From the NCBI RefSeq assembly GCF_048323675.1, contig NZ_JBLWFK010000001.1, positions 186,001 to 250,000 of the forward strand: a DNA stretch of 64,000 bases, written 5' to 3'. The DNA comes from Mangrovimicrobium sp048323675. Its GTDB lineage: Bacteria; Pseudomonadota; Gammaproteobacteria; Pseudomonadales; Halieaceae. The position numbers and the translations under genes are program-made. Below, in pieces: positions 18,305 to 29,800 of the stretch. How positions within the stretch are numbered: the stretch's first letter is position 1; every line of letters starts with the position of its first letter. The notes below the pieces were generated by a model that did no database searches, was not told the origin of the DNA, and saw only the letters and a program-made list of their open reading frames with translations.

Positions 18305-20731
18305 TCATGCCTTCGCGCGCCGGTACAGGCGCAGGGAGTTCAATACTACCAGCAATGAACTGGCGGACATGCCGATGGCTGCGGCCCAGGGCGGCACTTG
18401 GCCACTGGCGGCCAGCGGGATGGCGAGCAGGTTGTAGCCCAGCGCCCACAGCAGGTTCTGCCGCATGACCCGGCGGCAGCGCTGCGCCATACGCCGACTG
18501 GCCGCCAGTCCGTCGAGCTTGCCGGCAAGGGTGAAGTCCGCCTGCGCATTGGTATAGTCAGCGGCGCCGGCAACCGCGTAGGAGACATCGGCGGCGCCCA
18601 GTACCGGGGCATCGTTGAGGCCGTCGCCGACCATGGCGACCACGGCGCCGGCGCGCTGCAGTGTGCGCAGCGTCTCCAGTTTCTGCTCGGCGGAAAGACC
18701 GGTTCCGGCGATATCCATACCCAGTTCCCGCGCCAGTTCCGCCGCGCGGGGCGAACTGTCGCCGCTGAGCAGCGCCACCGTGAGCCCTTCCCGCTGCGCC
18801 TGTGCCACCGCCTTCCCGGCTTCGGGGCGCAGGGCGTCGCGCAGGCCGATCCAGCCCAGCGCCCGCTGCCGGCTGCAAAGTGCTACCCAGTAGAGGGGAG
18901 TGGCGGGGGGCGGGGGCAGGCCGGGACACCACTCGCGGCAGAATGCCTCGCTGCCCATGCGGTAGCCGGTGCCGCCGATGTCGCCCTGCATGCCCGCACC
19001 GATTACCTGCTCCGCCCGCTCGCAGGTGAGCGTCGCCGGCAGTTCGGCAAAGGCCGGGGCGACCGGGTGGTTCGACCACTGCTGCAGTGCCGCGGCGATG
19101 GCGAGCACCTGTGCCTGATTGCTGTCCCCCGCTGCCGCGACCTCGGCAATGGATAATTGCCCCTGGGTCAGGGTGCCGGTCTTGTCGAACAACAGGTGGC
19201 TGCAGCGCGGCAGGGTTTCCAGTGCATTTTCCCCCCGCACCAGGATGCCGCCGGCGCGCAGCGCACCGGCGGCGGCGGCCAGTGCCGCGGGTGTCGCCAG
19301 GGCGAGGGCGCAGGGGCAGGCGATGACCAGCACCGACAGGCTGACCCAGAGCGCCCGCTGCGGGTCCACCTGCCACCAGAACAGCGCGGTGGCGCCGGTC
19401 AGCAGCAGGATCCCCGCGACGAAATAGCCCGCGATGCGGTCCGCCAGTCGCGCCAGCCGGGGTTTTTCCCGCTGCGCGCCGGCGGTGGAGGATTGCAGCG
19501 CCGCCAGCCGGCTGTGGGTGAAATCCACCAGTACCTCGACTTCCAGGGGGCCCTCCACGTTCAGCGTACCGGCAAACACCTCGTCGCCCGGAGCCACGGG
19601 ACGCGGCAGGTGTTCGCCGTTGATGCTCTCTTCGCGCACCGCACTGCGGCCGGCCACGACCCGCGCGTCGGCGGGCACGGCCTGGCCCGGCTTTAGCCGC
19701 ACCCGGTCGCCGGGCAGCAACTGGCGGCGGCTGAGCGTGGCCCAGTCGCCCGCGCGCAGCGCGCTGACGGCTTCGGGGAGAGTGGCTTCCACGTCGGCCC
19801 AGTCCGGCAGGAAGCGCTGGCGTGCGCGGGCTTCGAGAAAGCGCCCCAGCAGCAGGAAAAAGGTGAACATCACCACCGAATCGAAATAGACCTGGCCGCC
19901 GCCACTGACTGTCGCCCAGGCGCTGGCCAGCCAGGCCAGGCCGATTGCCAGCGCTACCGGCAGGTCCATGACCAGGGCCCCCGCGCGCAGGTGGCGCCAG
20001 GCGGTGCGGAAGAAAATACCCCCGGCGTAGTACACGACAAAGCCCGAGACCAGCAGGCTCACCGTGCGCAGCAGGGACTGGTACTGGCCCTCGATACCCT
20101 GCAGGTCGCCCGCGTGCAGGGCGATGGCGAACATGCCCACCTGCATCATGCCGAAGCCGGCTACCCCGAGGCGGCGCAGGTCGGCGTGATATTCCTGCTC
20201 CTGCTGTTGCTTGCGGGTCCCGGCGAGGAAGGGGCGCGGCGTGTAACCCAGCGCCTGCAGGCGGGTGAAGATTGCGCTGAGGGAAATCCGTCCCGGTAGA
20301 AAACGCACATCGAGGCGCGCCTGCTGCAGGTTGACGTCGGCGAACTGTATGCCGGGCAGTTGCCGCAGGGCGTGTTCGATCAGCCAGGTACAGGCAGCAC
20401 AGGTGATGCCGCCGAGCAGGATCTGCGCCGCCACGCTGCCGTCCGCCTGAGGCGGGGCAAAACTGGCGGCGACATCGGGGTCATCGTAGATGCGGAATTC
20501 ATCCGCGCTGTCGAGGCTGTCCTCCTGCGGCCGCTGGCTGTAGGCGCTGCGGTTGCGGTAGAAATCCTGCAGGCCCTGGCCGGCGATCATGCCGGCCACC
20601 GCCTGGCAGCCGGGACAGCACATCGGCCGCGCTATGCCCGCAATCCGGACACTGAGGTCGAGACCGGCGGGAACAGTTTCGCCGCAGTGGTAGCAGCTGA
20701 CAGGGGCGCTTGCGGTCGCGGACTCAGCCAC
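18305..20731 (-). CDS. ccoI: Copper-translocating P-type ATPase for cbb3 assembly
   Basis: About 808 residues. N-terminal zinc-ribbon-like cysteines (CYHCGE, CCPGC), a heavy-metal-associated domain with GITCAACTWLIE, eight membrane helices, the CPC motif in IACPCALALATP, phosphorylation site DKTGTLT and the GDGLNDAP hinge. It moves copper across the inner membrane for insertion into CcoN. The start is GTG 20731 inside the ccoH stop; GTG 20737 is also possible. The frame extending to 20998 is antisense-frame artefact over ccoH. Confidence 0.93.
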   Translation of the reverse strand: MAESATASAPVSCYHCGETVPAGLDLSVRIAGIARPMCCPGCQAVAGMIAGQGLQDFYRNRSAYSQRPQEDSLDSADEFRIYDDPDVAASFAPPQADGSVAAQILLGGITCAACTWLIEHALRQLPGIQFADVNLQQARLDVRFLPGRISLSAIFTRLQALGYTPRPFLAGTRKQQQEQEYHADLRRLGVAGFGMMQVGMFAIALHAGDLQGIEGQYQSLLRTVSLLVSGFVVYYAGGIFFRTAWRHLRAGALVMDLPVALAIGLAWLASAWATVSGGGQVYFDSVVMFTFFLLLGRFLEARARQRFLPDWADVEATLPEAVSALRAGDWATLSRRQLLPGDRVRLKPGQAVPADARVVAGRSAVREESINGEHLPRPVAPGDEVFAGTLNVEGPLEVEVLVDFTHSRLAALQSSTAGAQREKPRLARLADRIAGYFVAGILLLTGATALFWWQVDPQRALWVSLSVLVIACPCALALATPAALAAAAGALRAGGILVRGENALETLPRCSHLLFDKTGTLTQGQLSIAEVAAAGDSNQAQVLAIAAALQQWSNHPVAPAFAELPATLTCERAEQVIGAGMQGDIGGTGYRMGSEAFCREWCPGLPPPPATPLYWVALCSRQRALGWIGLRDALRPEAGKAVAQAQREGLTVALLSGDSSPRAAELARELGMDIAGTGLSAEQKLETLRTLQRAGAVVAMVGDGLNDAPVLGAADVSYAVAGAADYTNAQADFTLAGKLDGLAASRRMAQRCRRVMRQNLLWALGYNLLAIPLAASGQVPPWAAAIGMSASSLLVVLNSLRLYRRAKA

Positions 20732-21221
20732 CGCCACCCCGGGTGAAATCGGCCGCGGAGAAGACGCCGCTGAGCCGCCAGTCGCTGCCAGCCTCCGGCG
20801 CCAGGGTCCAGTGCCAGCGGGGTGCGACGCTGGCCGGCAGCCTGCCCCGGTAGATGCCCGGGGTGCTCTCCACCAACGGCAGGCTGAAATCGCGATCCGC
20901 TTCCATCGGGTGCGAGAGGGCCAGCTGCAGGCGCTGCGCCCTGGCCGGACCGGTCGTCGCGACGGTGATCTCCTCGCCATCGATACGCAGCTGCGCACTG
21001 ATCCCCAGGCGCTGGGCTGCCTCTTCCTGTGCCAGCTGGCGATTGATGGCCAGCCCGCGTTTGTAGTACTCGTCGACTACCAGGTCATCGGCGCCGCTGG
21101 CGGCGATAAACACCATCGTAATGCCGGCGACCACGACCGTGGCGGGCAGCAGGATCAGGAACCACGGCCAGAACTGGCGATACCAGGGCAGCTCGTCTTC
21201 GTTGCGGGAGAGGGTGTTCAT
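20724..21221 (-). CDS. ccoH: cbb3 assembly protein CcoH/FixH
   Basis: 165 residues: a cytoplasmic start with PWYRQFWPWFLILLPATVVVAG membrane helix, then a periplasmic beta domain with DDLVVDEYYKRGLAINR, typical of FixH/CcoH. It is needed for stable assembly of the cbb3 complex. It ends four glycines before its stop, overlapping ccoI by eight bases, and starts three bases after ccoG. Confidence 0.9.
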   Translation of the reverse strand: MNTLSRNEDELPWYRQFWPWFLILLPATVVVAGITMVFIAASGADDLVVDEYYKRGLAINRQLAQEEAAQRLGISAQLRIDGEEITVATTGPARAQRLQLALSHPMEADRDFSLPLVESTPGIYRGRLPASVAPRWHWTLAPEAGSDWRLSGVFSAADFTRGGGG

Positions 21222-21224
21222 GGT

Positions 21225-22643
<1,419 letters not shown>

Positions 22644-22701
22644 ACGTCGTCCTGTTACCGCGGGGAATGCGGCGGGCGCCTCCTGCGCCCACCTGTGCGG
22701 T

Positions 22702-23580
22702 TCAGTGACTCAGGCTGTAGACATAAGCCGTGAGTATGTGGATTTTGTCCTCGTCGAGCATATCCTTGTGCGCGGGCATCTTGCCGTTGCGACCGGCGCG
22801 GATCGAGTGGGCTATCTGGTCGGCGCGGCCGCCGTAGAGCCAGATGCCGTTGGTCAGGTTGGGCGCGCCCAGCATCGGGTTGCCGGTGCCCTCGGCGCCG
22901 TGGCAGGCCGAGCAGTAGGTCTGGAAGTGAGTGGCGCCCGCTGCGGCCAGGGCCGGGTCTGCGTCGCGCCCGTTGAGGGAGAGCACGTAAGCCGCGGCCT
23001 CTTCCACGCCCTTGTCGCCGAGGATGCTGCCCCAGGCGGGCATGGCGGCCTGGCGGCCGTTGGTAATGCTGGCCTGGATGGCTTCCGGCGTGCCGCCGTA
23101 GATCCAGTCGTCGTCGGTCAGGTTGGGAAAGCCGTAGGCACCGCGCGCGTCGGAGCCGTGGCACTGGGCGCAGTTGTTGCTGAACATGCGACCGCCCATG
23201 CGCATGGCGGCGGGGTCCTGGGCGATGTCTTCCACCGCCATGGCGAGATAGCGGTCGCGCATTTCGCGGTAGGTCGCATCGGCCTTTGCCACTTCGCGCT
23301 GGTACTGGCCCTCCTTGGTCCAGCCGAGCATGCCGCTGAAATTGCCGAGGCCGGGGTAGAGCGCCAGGTAGCCGACACCGAACACCATGGTCAGCACGAA
23401 CATGCCGAACCACCACGCGGGCAGCGGGTTTTCCAGTTCCTCGATACCGTCGTAGACATGGCCGGTGGTCTTCTCCGTGCCGCCGGGTTCACCCTTGCGA
23501 TTGGCGAAGAGTATCCACGCCAGGCCGACAAAGGTGGCAACGGTCAGGACGATGATCCACCAACTCCAGAAACTAGCCAT
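22702..23580 (-). CDS. ccoP: cbb3 cytochrome c oxidase subunit III (diheme)
   Basis: 292 residues from ATG 23580. Two membrane helices at the N-terminus (SWWIIVLTVATFVGLAWILF and NPLPAWWFGMFVLTMVFG), the short W-W motif of CcoP, then two c-type heme sites, CAQCH (Cys137/Cys140) and CSACH (Cys223/Cys226). It accepts electrons from soluble cytochromes and passes them to CcoO/CcoN. The start overlaps ccoQ by eight bases. Confidence 0.95.
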   Translation of the reverse strand: MASFWSWWIIVLTVATFVGLAWILFANRKGEPGGTEKTTGHVYDGIEELENPLPAWWFGMFVLTMVFGVGYLALYPGLGNFSGMLGWTKEGQYQREVAKADATYREMRDRYLAMAVEDIAQDPAAMRMGGRMFSNNCAQCHGSDARGAYGFPNLTDDDWIYGGTPEAIQASITNGRQAAMPAWGSILGDKGVEEAAAYVLSLNGRDADPALAAAGATHFQTYCSACHGAEGTGNPMLGAPNLTNGIWLYGGRADQIAHSIRAGRNGKMPAHKDMLDEDKIHILTAYVYSLSH

Positions 23581-23752
23581 CCCGTTTCTCCTCTTGCTGG
23601 GTGCGACGGTTGATTTCCTCATCCGCGAAGGGCAGTAGCGCAGCCTCCTCGAATGACCGTTTGCGTTTGCGGCTGAAGGCCCAGAAGCACATCCCGATGA
23701 ATCCCACCATCAGGAGCGCCGTGCTGAGGCCGCGCAAATCGTTGATATCCAT
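23573..23752 (-). CDS. ccoQ: cbb3 oxidase small subunit CcoQ
   Basis: 59 residues: MDINDLRGLS, one membrane helix (TALLMVGFIGMCFWAF), then a basic/acidic tail (SRKRKRSFEEAALLPFADEE). This is the CcoQ/FixQ pattern, a subunit that stabilises the oxidase. It is placed between ccoO and ccoP with a 12-base gap to ccoO. Confidence 0.93.
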   Translation of the reverse strand: MDINDLRGLSTALLMVGFIGMCFWAFSRKRKRSFEEAALLPFADEEINRRTQQEEKRDG

Positions 23753-23764
23753 CGGGGCCTCCCT

Positions 23765-24373
23765 CTAGCGCCGCGACTGCAGCAGCGTGCCCAGTTGTTG
23801 CAGGTAGGCCACCAGCGCATCGACTTCGCGTTTGCCGGCAACGGCGTCCCCGGCACCGGCGATGTCGTCGTCGGTGTAGGGCACGCCGACCGCGCGCAGG
23901 GCGGCCATCTTGGCGCCGGTGTGCTCGCCACTCAGTTCTTTCTGGAACAGCCAGGGGAAGGCGGGCATGTTGGACTCGGGTACCACGTCCTGGGGCCGGA
24001 ACAGGTGGGCGCGGTGCCAGTCGTCGGAATAGCGGCCGCCGACCCGGGCGAGGTCCGGCCCGGTGCGCTTGGAACCCCACAGGAAGGGGTGGTCGTAGAC
24101 GAATTCGCCGGCGACGGAATAGTGGCCGTAGCGCTCGGTTTCCGCGCGCAGCGGGCGGATCATCTGCGAGTGACAGTTGTTGCAGCCTTCGCGGATATAG
24201 ATATCACGGCCTTCCAGTTCCAGGGCGGGCAGCGGTTTCAGGCCGGCGATGGGTTCGTTGGTTTCCTTGATGAACATCAGGGGTACCAGTTCCACCAGGG
24301 TGCCGAAGCTGAGCGCAACGATGGTCAGGATGATCATCAGGCCGACGTTGGTTTCTACACGTTCGTGTTTCAT
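23765..24373 (-). CDS. ccoO: cbb3 cytochrome c oxidase subunit II (monoheme)
   Basis: 202 residues: N-terminal membrane anchor (MIILTIVALSFGTLVELVPL), heme c site GCNNCH (Cys64, Cys67, His68) and a distal methionine in ESNMPAFPWLF. Standard length and order ccoN-ccoO-ccoQ-ccoP. Carries electrons from CcoP to the CcoN heme b. Confidence 0.96.
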   Translation of the reverse strand: MKHERVETNVGLMIILTIVALSFGTLVELVPLMFIKETNEPIAGLKPLPALELEGRDIYIREGCNNCHSQMIRPLRAETERYGHYSVAGEFVYDHPFLWGSKRTGPDLARVGGRYSDDWHRAHLFRPQDVVPESNMPAFPWLFQKELSGEHTGAKMAALRAVGVPYTDDDIAGAGDAVAGKREVDALVAYLQQLGTLLQSRR

Positions 24374-24394
24374 CGTCTCTCGGGCTCCTCTGGC

Positions 24395-25831
24395 TCAGGC
24401 CGCGCTGCTGGCGGCAACCGCTTGCGCTGCGCTTTCCCGCCGGGTGGTCATGTATACGTTGTACGCCATGACCAGCATTCCCCCGAGGAAAATGCCGCCG
24501 CCGAGGACCCGCACGATGTAACCCGGGTGGCTGGCGGCTACCGATTCCACAAAGCTGTAGGTCAGGGTGCCGTCCTGGTTGTAGGCGCGCCACATCAGGC
24601 CCTGCATGATGCCGTTCACCCACATGGAGGCGATGTACAGCACGGTGCCGATGGTGGACATCCAGAAGTGCACGTTGATCAGGCCCACGCTGTACATCTG
24701 CTGCTTGTTGAACAGGATCGGGATCAGGTGGTAGATGGCGCCGATGGAAATCATTGCCACCCAGCCCAGGGCGCCGGAGTGCACGTGGCCGATAGTCCAG
24801 TCGGTGTAGTGGGACAGCGCGTTGACGGTCTTGATCGACATCATCGGCCCCTCGAAGGTGGACATGCCGTAGAAGGACAGGCTGACCACCAGGAAACGCA
24901 GGATCGGGTCGGTGCGCAGTTTGTGCCACGCGCCCGAGAGGGTCATGATGCCGTTGATCATGCCGCCCCAGGAGGGCGCCAGCAGGATCAGGGACATCAC
25001 CATGCCGAGGCTCTGCGCCCAGTCGGGCAGGGCGGTGTAGTGCAGGTGGTGGGGGCCAGCCCAGATATAGACGGCGACCAGCGCCCAGAAGTGCACGATG
25101 GACAGCCGGTAGGAGTACACCGGGCGCTCTGCCTGCTTGGGCACGAAGTAGTACATCATGCCGAGGAAACCTGCGGTGAGGAAAAAGCCCACCGCGTTGT
25201 GGCCGTACCACCACTGCATCATCGCGTCCACGGTGCCGGCATAGGCGGAGTAGGACTTGGTCAGGGTAACCGGCATCTCCATGCTGTTGAGGATGTGCAG
25301 CAGGGCGACGGCGATGATGAAAGCGCCGTAGAACCAGTTGGCCACGTAGATATGGTGGATCGTGCGTTTGGCGACGGTGCCGAAGAACACGATGGCGTAG
25401 GCCACCCAGACCACCGCGATCAGGATGTCGATGGGCCACTCCAGTTCCGCGTATTCCTTGCTGGTGGTAAAGCCCATGGGCAGGGTAATCGCGGCCAGCA
25501 CGATGACCAGTTGCCAGCCCCAGAACGTAAAGGCGGCCAGCTTGTCGGAAATCAGGCGGGTCTGGCAGGTGCGCTGCACCACGTAGTAGGAGGTGGCGAA
25601 CAGGGCGCAGCCGCCGAAGGCGAAAATTACCGCGTTGGTATGCAGGGGGCGCAGCCGGCCGAAGTGAAACCACTCCAGTCCGGGGTTGAGTTGCGGCCAC
25701 GCCAGCTGGGCCGCGATCACCACGCCGACCAGCATGCCCACCACGCCCCAGACGACCGTCATGACGGCGAATTGCCTGACCACCTTGTAGTTGTAGGTGG
25801 GGTGTTCCAGTGCTGCGTTGAGCTCACTCAT
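24395..25831 (-). CDS. ccoN: cbb3 cytochrome c oxidase subunit I
   Basis: 478 residues, twelve predicted helices, with the histidine ligands for low-spin heme b, CuB and high-spin heme b3 in the expected places (HTNAVIF, WYGHNAVGF, PHHLHYTALPDW, TDWTIGHVHSGALGW). It is the catalytic proton-pumping subunit of the high-affinity oxidase used at low oxygen. It follows the Yip1-like gene by 43 bases on the same strand. Confidence 0.97.
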   Translation of the reverse strand: MSELNAALEHPTYNYKVVRQFAVMTVVWGVVGMLVGVVIAAQLAWPQLNPGLEWFHFGRLRPLHTNAVIFAFGGCALFATSYYVVQRTCQTRLISDKLAAFTFWGWQLVIVLAAITLPMGFTTSKEYAELEWPIDILIAVVWVAYAIVFFGTVAKRTIHHIYVANWFYGAFIIAVALLHILNSMEMPVTLTKSYSAYAGTVDAMMQWWYGHNAVGFFLTAGFLGMMYYFVPKQAERPVYSYRLSIVHFWALVAVYIWAGPHHLHYTALPDWAQSLGMVMSLILLAPSWGGMINGIMTLSGAWHKLRTDPILRFLVVSLSFYGMSTFEGPMMSIKTVNALSHYTDWTIGHVHSGALGWVAMISIGAIYHLIPILFNKQQMYSVGLINVHFWMSTIGTVLYIASMWVNGIMQGLMWRAYNQDGTLTYSFVESVAASHPGYIVRVLGGGIFLGGMLVMAYNVYMTTRRESAAQAVAASSAA

Positions 25832-25874
25832 GATTCGGTTCCGCTTGCTGAATCTGGATTACAGTTGGGTCCGC

Positions 25875-26483
25875 TCAGGGGACCTGGTCGGTAAAGGCCG
25901 GGGCGGCGCCGAAGTCCCAGAGCAGGACAGTGCCGACCATCAGGCAGATCATCATCACCAGGGCCACGCCCATTACCGCGCTGGAGAACAGGAAGCCGCG
26001 CTCCTCGGGAATCTGCATGATGATGGGTATGCCGAGGTAGATCAGGTACACCGCCCAGCACACCGCGATGATGCCGACCAGCAGGTCGAGCCAGAGCACC
26101 GGGTAAAAACCGACCGCGCCAGCCAGGAACATCGGCGTGGCCGAGAGGGCGGCGATGATGATGCCCTTGATGGTGCTGGAGGGGGCGCCGTAAGTGTCGG
26201 ACATCCAGTGGATGAAGTAGCCGATCGCGGCGACGCCGGCGAGCTGCACCAGGTAAAACAGGATGCAGATCGTGCGCGCACTCTCCCGGGTGAGGAACTG
26301 CGGCTCGCCGTTACCGACAGTCCAGCCGACCTGGGTGGTCCCGTAAAACCATGCCACCGCCGGGATGAGGGCGAGCAGGCAGGGATACAGGAGCAAGGTA
26401 CGGAATGAGCTTTCGGGCAGCTCGGCAATCTGCCGCCACTGAGAGCCGGGTCTTACCATCAGGCCGAAGGCATGTTGGATCAT
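25875..26483 (-). CDS. Yip1 family inner-membrane protein
   Basis: 202 residues from ATG 26483 (GGGGAG upstream), with five membrane helices and the family pattern AFGLMVRPGSQWRQIAEL at the N-terminus and PLKGIIIAAL-like middle segment (STIKGIIIAALSATPMFLAG). Bacterial Yip1-domain proteins have no firm function. Here it is the first gene of the minus-strand run into ccoN, so it is probably transcribed with the oxidase from the Anr-box promoter. Confidence 0.85.
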   Translation of the reverse strand: MIQHAFGLMVRPGSQWRQIAELPESSFRTLLLYPCLLALIPAVAWFYGTTQVGWTVGNGEPQFLTRESARTICILFYLVQLAGVAAIGYFIHWMSDTYGAPSSTIKGIIIAALSATPMFLAGAVGFYPVLWLDLLVGIIAVCWAVYLIYLGIPIIMQIPEERGFLFSSAVMGVALVMMICLMVGTVLLWDFGAAPAFTDQVP

Positions 26484-26732
26484 CTGCTTGTGATCTCCCC
26501 TGTGCTGATGTTGTTGTAATGAAGTTTTAGTCTGCCATCCGGCTGTTGTAAACCGCTCTCCTTCCAATGGCTAGCGCTGCCCGCTCAGGGCGATTTCTTC
26601 CCAGCTGAAGCCTGGCTCCGCTTTCTGCTGTGTGACAGGCTGCAGCGATGGTGGAGCGTGTTCCCCGCACGATCCGGCTGGTCAGGGCAGGCGCTTACGG
26701 GGTACCCCGTATTCAAACGCCGTTGAAAAAGA

Positions 26733-26815
26733 AGTATAGACGAAATTCTACAGCGCCCGGAATGGGTCGGAGCCCGCCACGGGCCGGCAATGCCGCATTC
26801 CTTGATCTGGATCAA
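26733..26815 (-). promoter_or_regulatory. FNR/Anr box and probable promoter of yip1-cco operon
   Basis: TTGAT-CTGG-ATCAA at 26802-26815 is a perfect FNR/Anr palindrome. On the minus strand a TATACT -10-like element lies at 26733-26738; a start near 26727 would put the box centre at about -82, a class I-type position. FNR control of cbb3 operons is well established. The box is 319 bases before the Yip1-like gene; the 26484-26845 gap also holds a 14-base palindrome at 26697-26710 and otherwise no convincing gene. Confidence 0.78.
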
Positions 26816-26845
26816 ATCCCGTCGCGCCCCCGGGGAAAAACCGCC

Positions 26846-29800
26846 TTACTTCACGATGCTGGAGAGTTCCTCGGCGATCTCGGGTAGCGGTCGCGGCATG
26901 GCGACGCCCCAGCCCTGCAGGTAGTCGACACCGATCTCCTCGAGCTTGACGATGATCTCGTCATTCTCCACGGATTCGGCGATGGTCTCCTGGCCGAGGA
27001 AGTGGGCGAGGTCGTTGATGGAGCGGGCCATGGCGTAGTCGGCGCGGTTGAGGTGGATGCCGGTAATGAAGGTGCCGTCGATCTTCACGTAATCCACCGG
27101 TAGTTCGCGCAGGTAATTGTGGCTGGCGAGTCCGGTGCCGAAATCGTCGATGGAGAACTTGCAGCCGATGTTGCGGAAGGCGCGTACGAAGTCGGCGGCC
27201 TTGATCAGGTTGGTGATGGTGCCGGTCTCGGTGATCTCGAAACAGATGCGGCTGGTGCCTACACCGAACTCGGAAATCTGCTCCAGCAGGTATTCGAGGA
27301 ACTGGTCGTCGGTGACGCTGCTGCCGGAGAGGTTGATGGCGAGGAAGGGCACTTCCTTCTGCGCGTCCATCAGTTTGCTGACCCAGCTGAAGGCCTCGCG
27401 CACCACCCAGCGATCCACCAGGTTCATGAAGCCGTAGCGCTCGGCGCTCTGGATGAATTCCTCGGGCGAACTGATCGAACCGTCCGGGTTGGTCAGGCCC
27501 AGCAGCAGTTCGTAGTGCCGCCCCACCGGTTGCTGGCCGTTGACGGCAACCTGCACGATCGGCTGCGCCCGCAGCACGAAGCGGTCGGTGGCCAGTGCCT
27601 GTTCGAGGTCGCTGCGGGTGCGGCTCCGGTCTTTGCGGAAGTCCGTGGCCAGTGCCTGGTCGGCGACGAAGCGCTGCACCTGGTTGCGGCCGCTCTCCTT
27701 GGCGCGGCGCATCGCCTGGCGGGCGCTGTCGAGCACGTCGTCCACCGAGGGGCTGTACTCGAGCACCGGGGCCACGCCGATGGAAACGGTGAAGGTGACC
27801 TGCTCGCCCTCGATATCCACGCTGCTGTTTTCGATGTCCGTGCGAATCTTTTCCGCGTACTCCGCAGCGGCATCAAGATCGCGATCGAGCAGGAGAACGG
27901 CGAACTGGTCGCCCTCGATCCGCGCGGACGATGCCTTCTTGCCGTGCAACTGGGCGAGCAGGCGGCTGAACTCCGCCAGCACGTGGTCGCCGTTGATCCG
28001 GTCGAAGACCTCGTTGACCAGGGCGAAATTGTCGATGTCCAGGTAGAGCACCGCGTGCTGGGCGTTCTTGACCCGGGCGTGGCGCAGGGCGCGATCGATC
28101 TGGTTGAGGAAGGTGTCGCGGTTGATCAGGCGCGTCAGGCTGTCGTGGTTGCGGCTGAAGCTGAGGGTTTCCTGCACGTGCTCCAGGGTGTGGTACATGC
28201 TCTTGTCGACCACCGGCAGGTGATCGGTCGGCGCCGGTGGTTTTACACCCTGGCTGAGCTTGCGCGCCAGCTGGACGGCGCTGAGGTCGGCGACTTTCTG
28301 CCCGCGCTCGTTGACGAAGATAAAGCGGTCGCGGTCGGCGCTGATCCAGGCCAGCTGCATGCGGCGCTTCTTGCGGTCGTCGCCGAGGTAGGTCAGCCAG
28401 GTGTCGCGCTTCATCTGTTCCACGCGTTTCACCCAGCGGCGCAGCCGCGGCAGTTCCTCGACCCGGGCGCGCAGGCGCCGCGGCGCATCGGCCTCTGCCC
28501 TGTCCTCTTCGGATATCGCGGTGGCGATCACGTCGCGGCTGCCGGAGAGAATGCCGCGCAGCTCGGCAAGCACCGGCTGGTACTGCACGTTGGTGGGCAG
28601 CGCGGCTGACAACTGCTGCTCCACCAGTTCGATCAGGGTCTCCGCCTCCAGCGAGCGCTGCATCAGCACGTCTTCGTCGTTGTCGCAGGACTGGCGCACT
28701 TCCAGCCAGCTGCCCAGCTGGTCGAGGGTTTTCAGGTGCTCGGCCCAGGCGCTGCTCTCGGGGCCGTCGCGTACGTGGGTGAGGACCAGCAGGTCGCGCC
28801 AGCCGGATTCCACCAGGTCGAGCAGCACCCGCGGCGCCGCCGGCGGCCGGATGCGGTCATTGATGGCGGTACTGACCGCCACTCGCGCCTGCTGGACCTT
28901 CTCCTGGCCTTCCTGGATGCGCACCACGCGTTCGACGTTACGCGACAGGGCCCGCTCCTGCTGTTCGCTGAGCTTGTCGATCTCTTCCAGCGCCTGAGCG
29001 AAGACCGATTCGTCCTGCTCGTAGTTGTCCGCCACCTGGTCGACGATACGGTTGATGCGCATCTCCAGGGCCCGGTTGGGAAAGTTGGCGGAACTGGCGA
29101 GGTTGGCCAGGCGGTCGACGACGGCGCGGGCGGGGTGCTGGGCCTCGACGAAGAAGCGCGGGTCGAGCAGCGCCAGCCGGGTCAGCGGGATTTTGAGGTT
29201 GGACAGGGAGGGCTGCAGTTCCTCGGCGAGGTCGATGTGCGAGCGGATGGTGTCAAACAGGTTGTCCACCATGTCCAGCTGGTTGAGGCTCTCCAGGGTG
29301 AGTCCGCTGCTGTTGCGCAGGGCACTGATTTCTTCGCGGTGGGCGGCCAGGAACTCGCGCACCGATTCGGCATCGTGCAGGGCCTGCCGGCTACCCTGGC
29401 TGTGTTGCAGGCTGAGCAGGGCGGCTGCGATGGTGTTGGCGTCTGCCAGACGCGTCTGGTCCACGTCTTCTGTGGGAACGGTACCGCCTTCCCAGGTGCC
29501 ACTCAGCGGGATGCCGGAGGCGATGTCCTCCCCCCTGGCCAGTCCCCGAGCCTCGCGGTGGAAATTCAGCGCGTCCACCACCGACTTATAGATATTGAAA
29601 TTGCGGATACCGGCACCGAGCCGCGCGGCGAAGCCACTGGGGGCCGGCTCTCCGGAAGCCGCTGGCACCGCGGCCGGTGGTTCGGGTTGCGGCGGTTCGG
29701 GCTTCGCGGGCTCATCCGCCGCCGGCTTGTGCGTCGGGCGCTGCCCCCGCTTCAGCAGGGAGCCCTTGGCGCGGATCCGGGTTTCCAGGTCCGGTTCGAT

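Noticed and set aside
26585..26815. 76-residue minus-strand frame between the FNR box and the Yip1-like gene
   Set aside because: It would begin within the FNR box, has no recognisable domain, and its composition is Arg/Ser/Pro-rich like other spurious frames.
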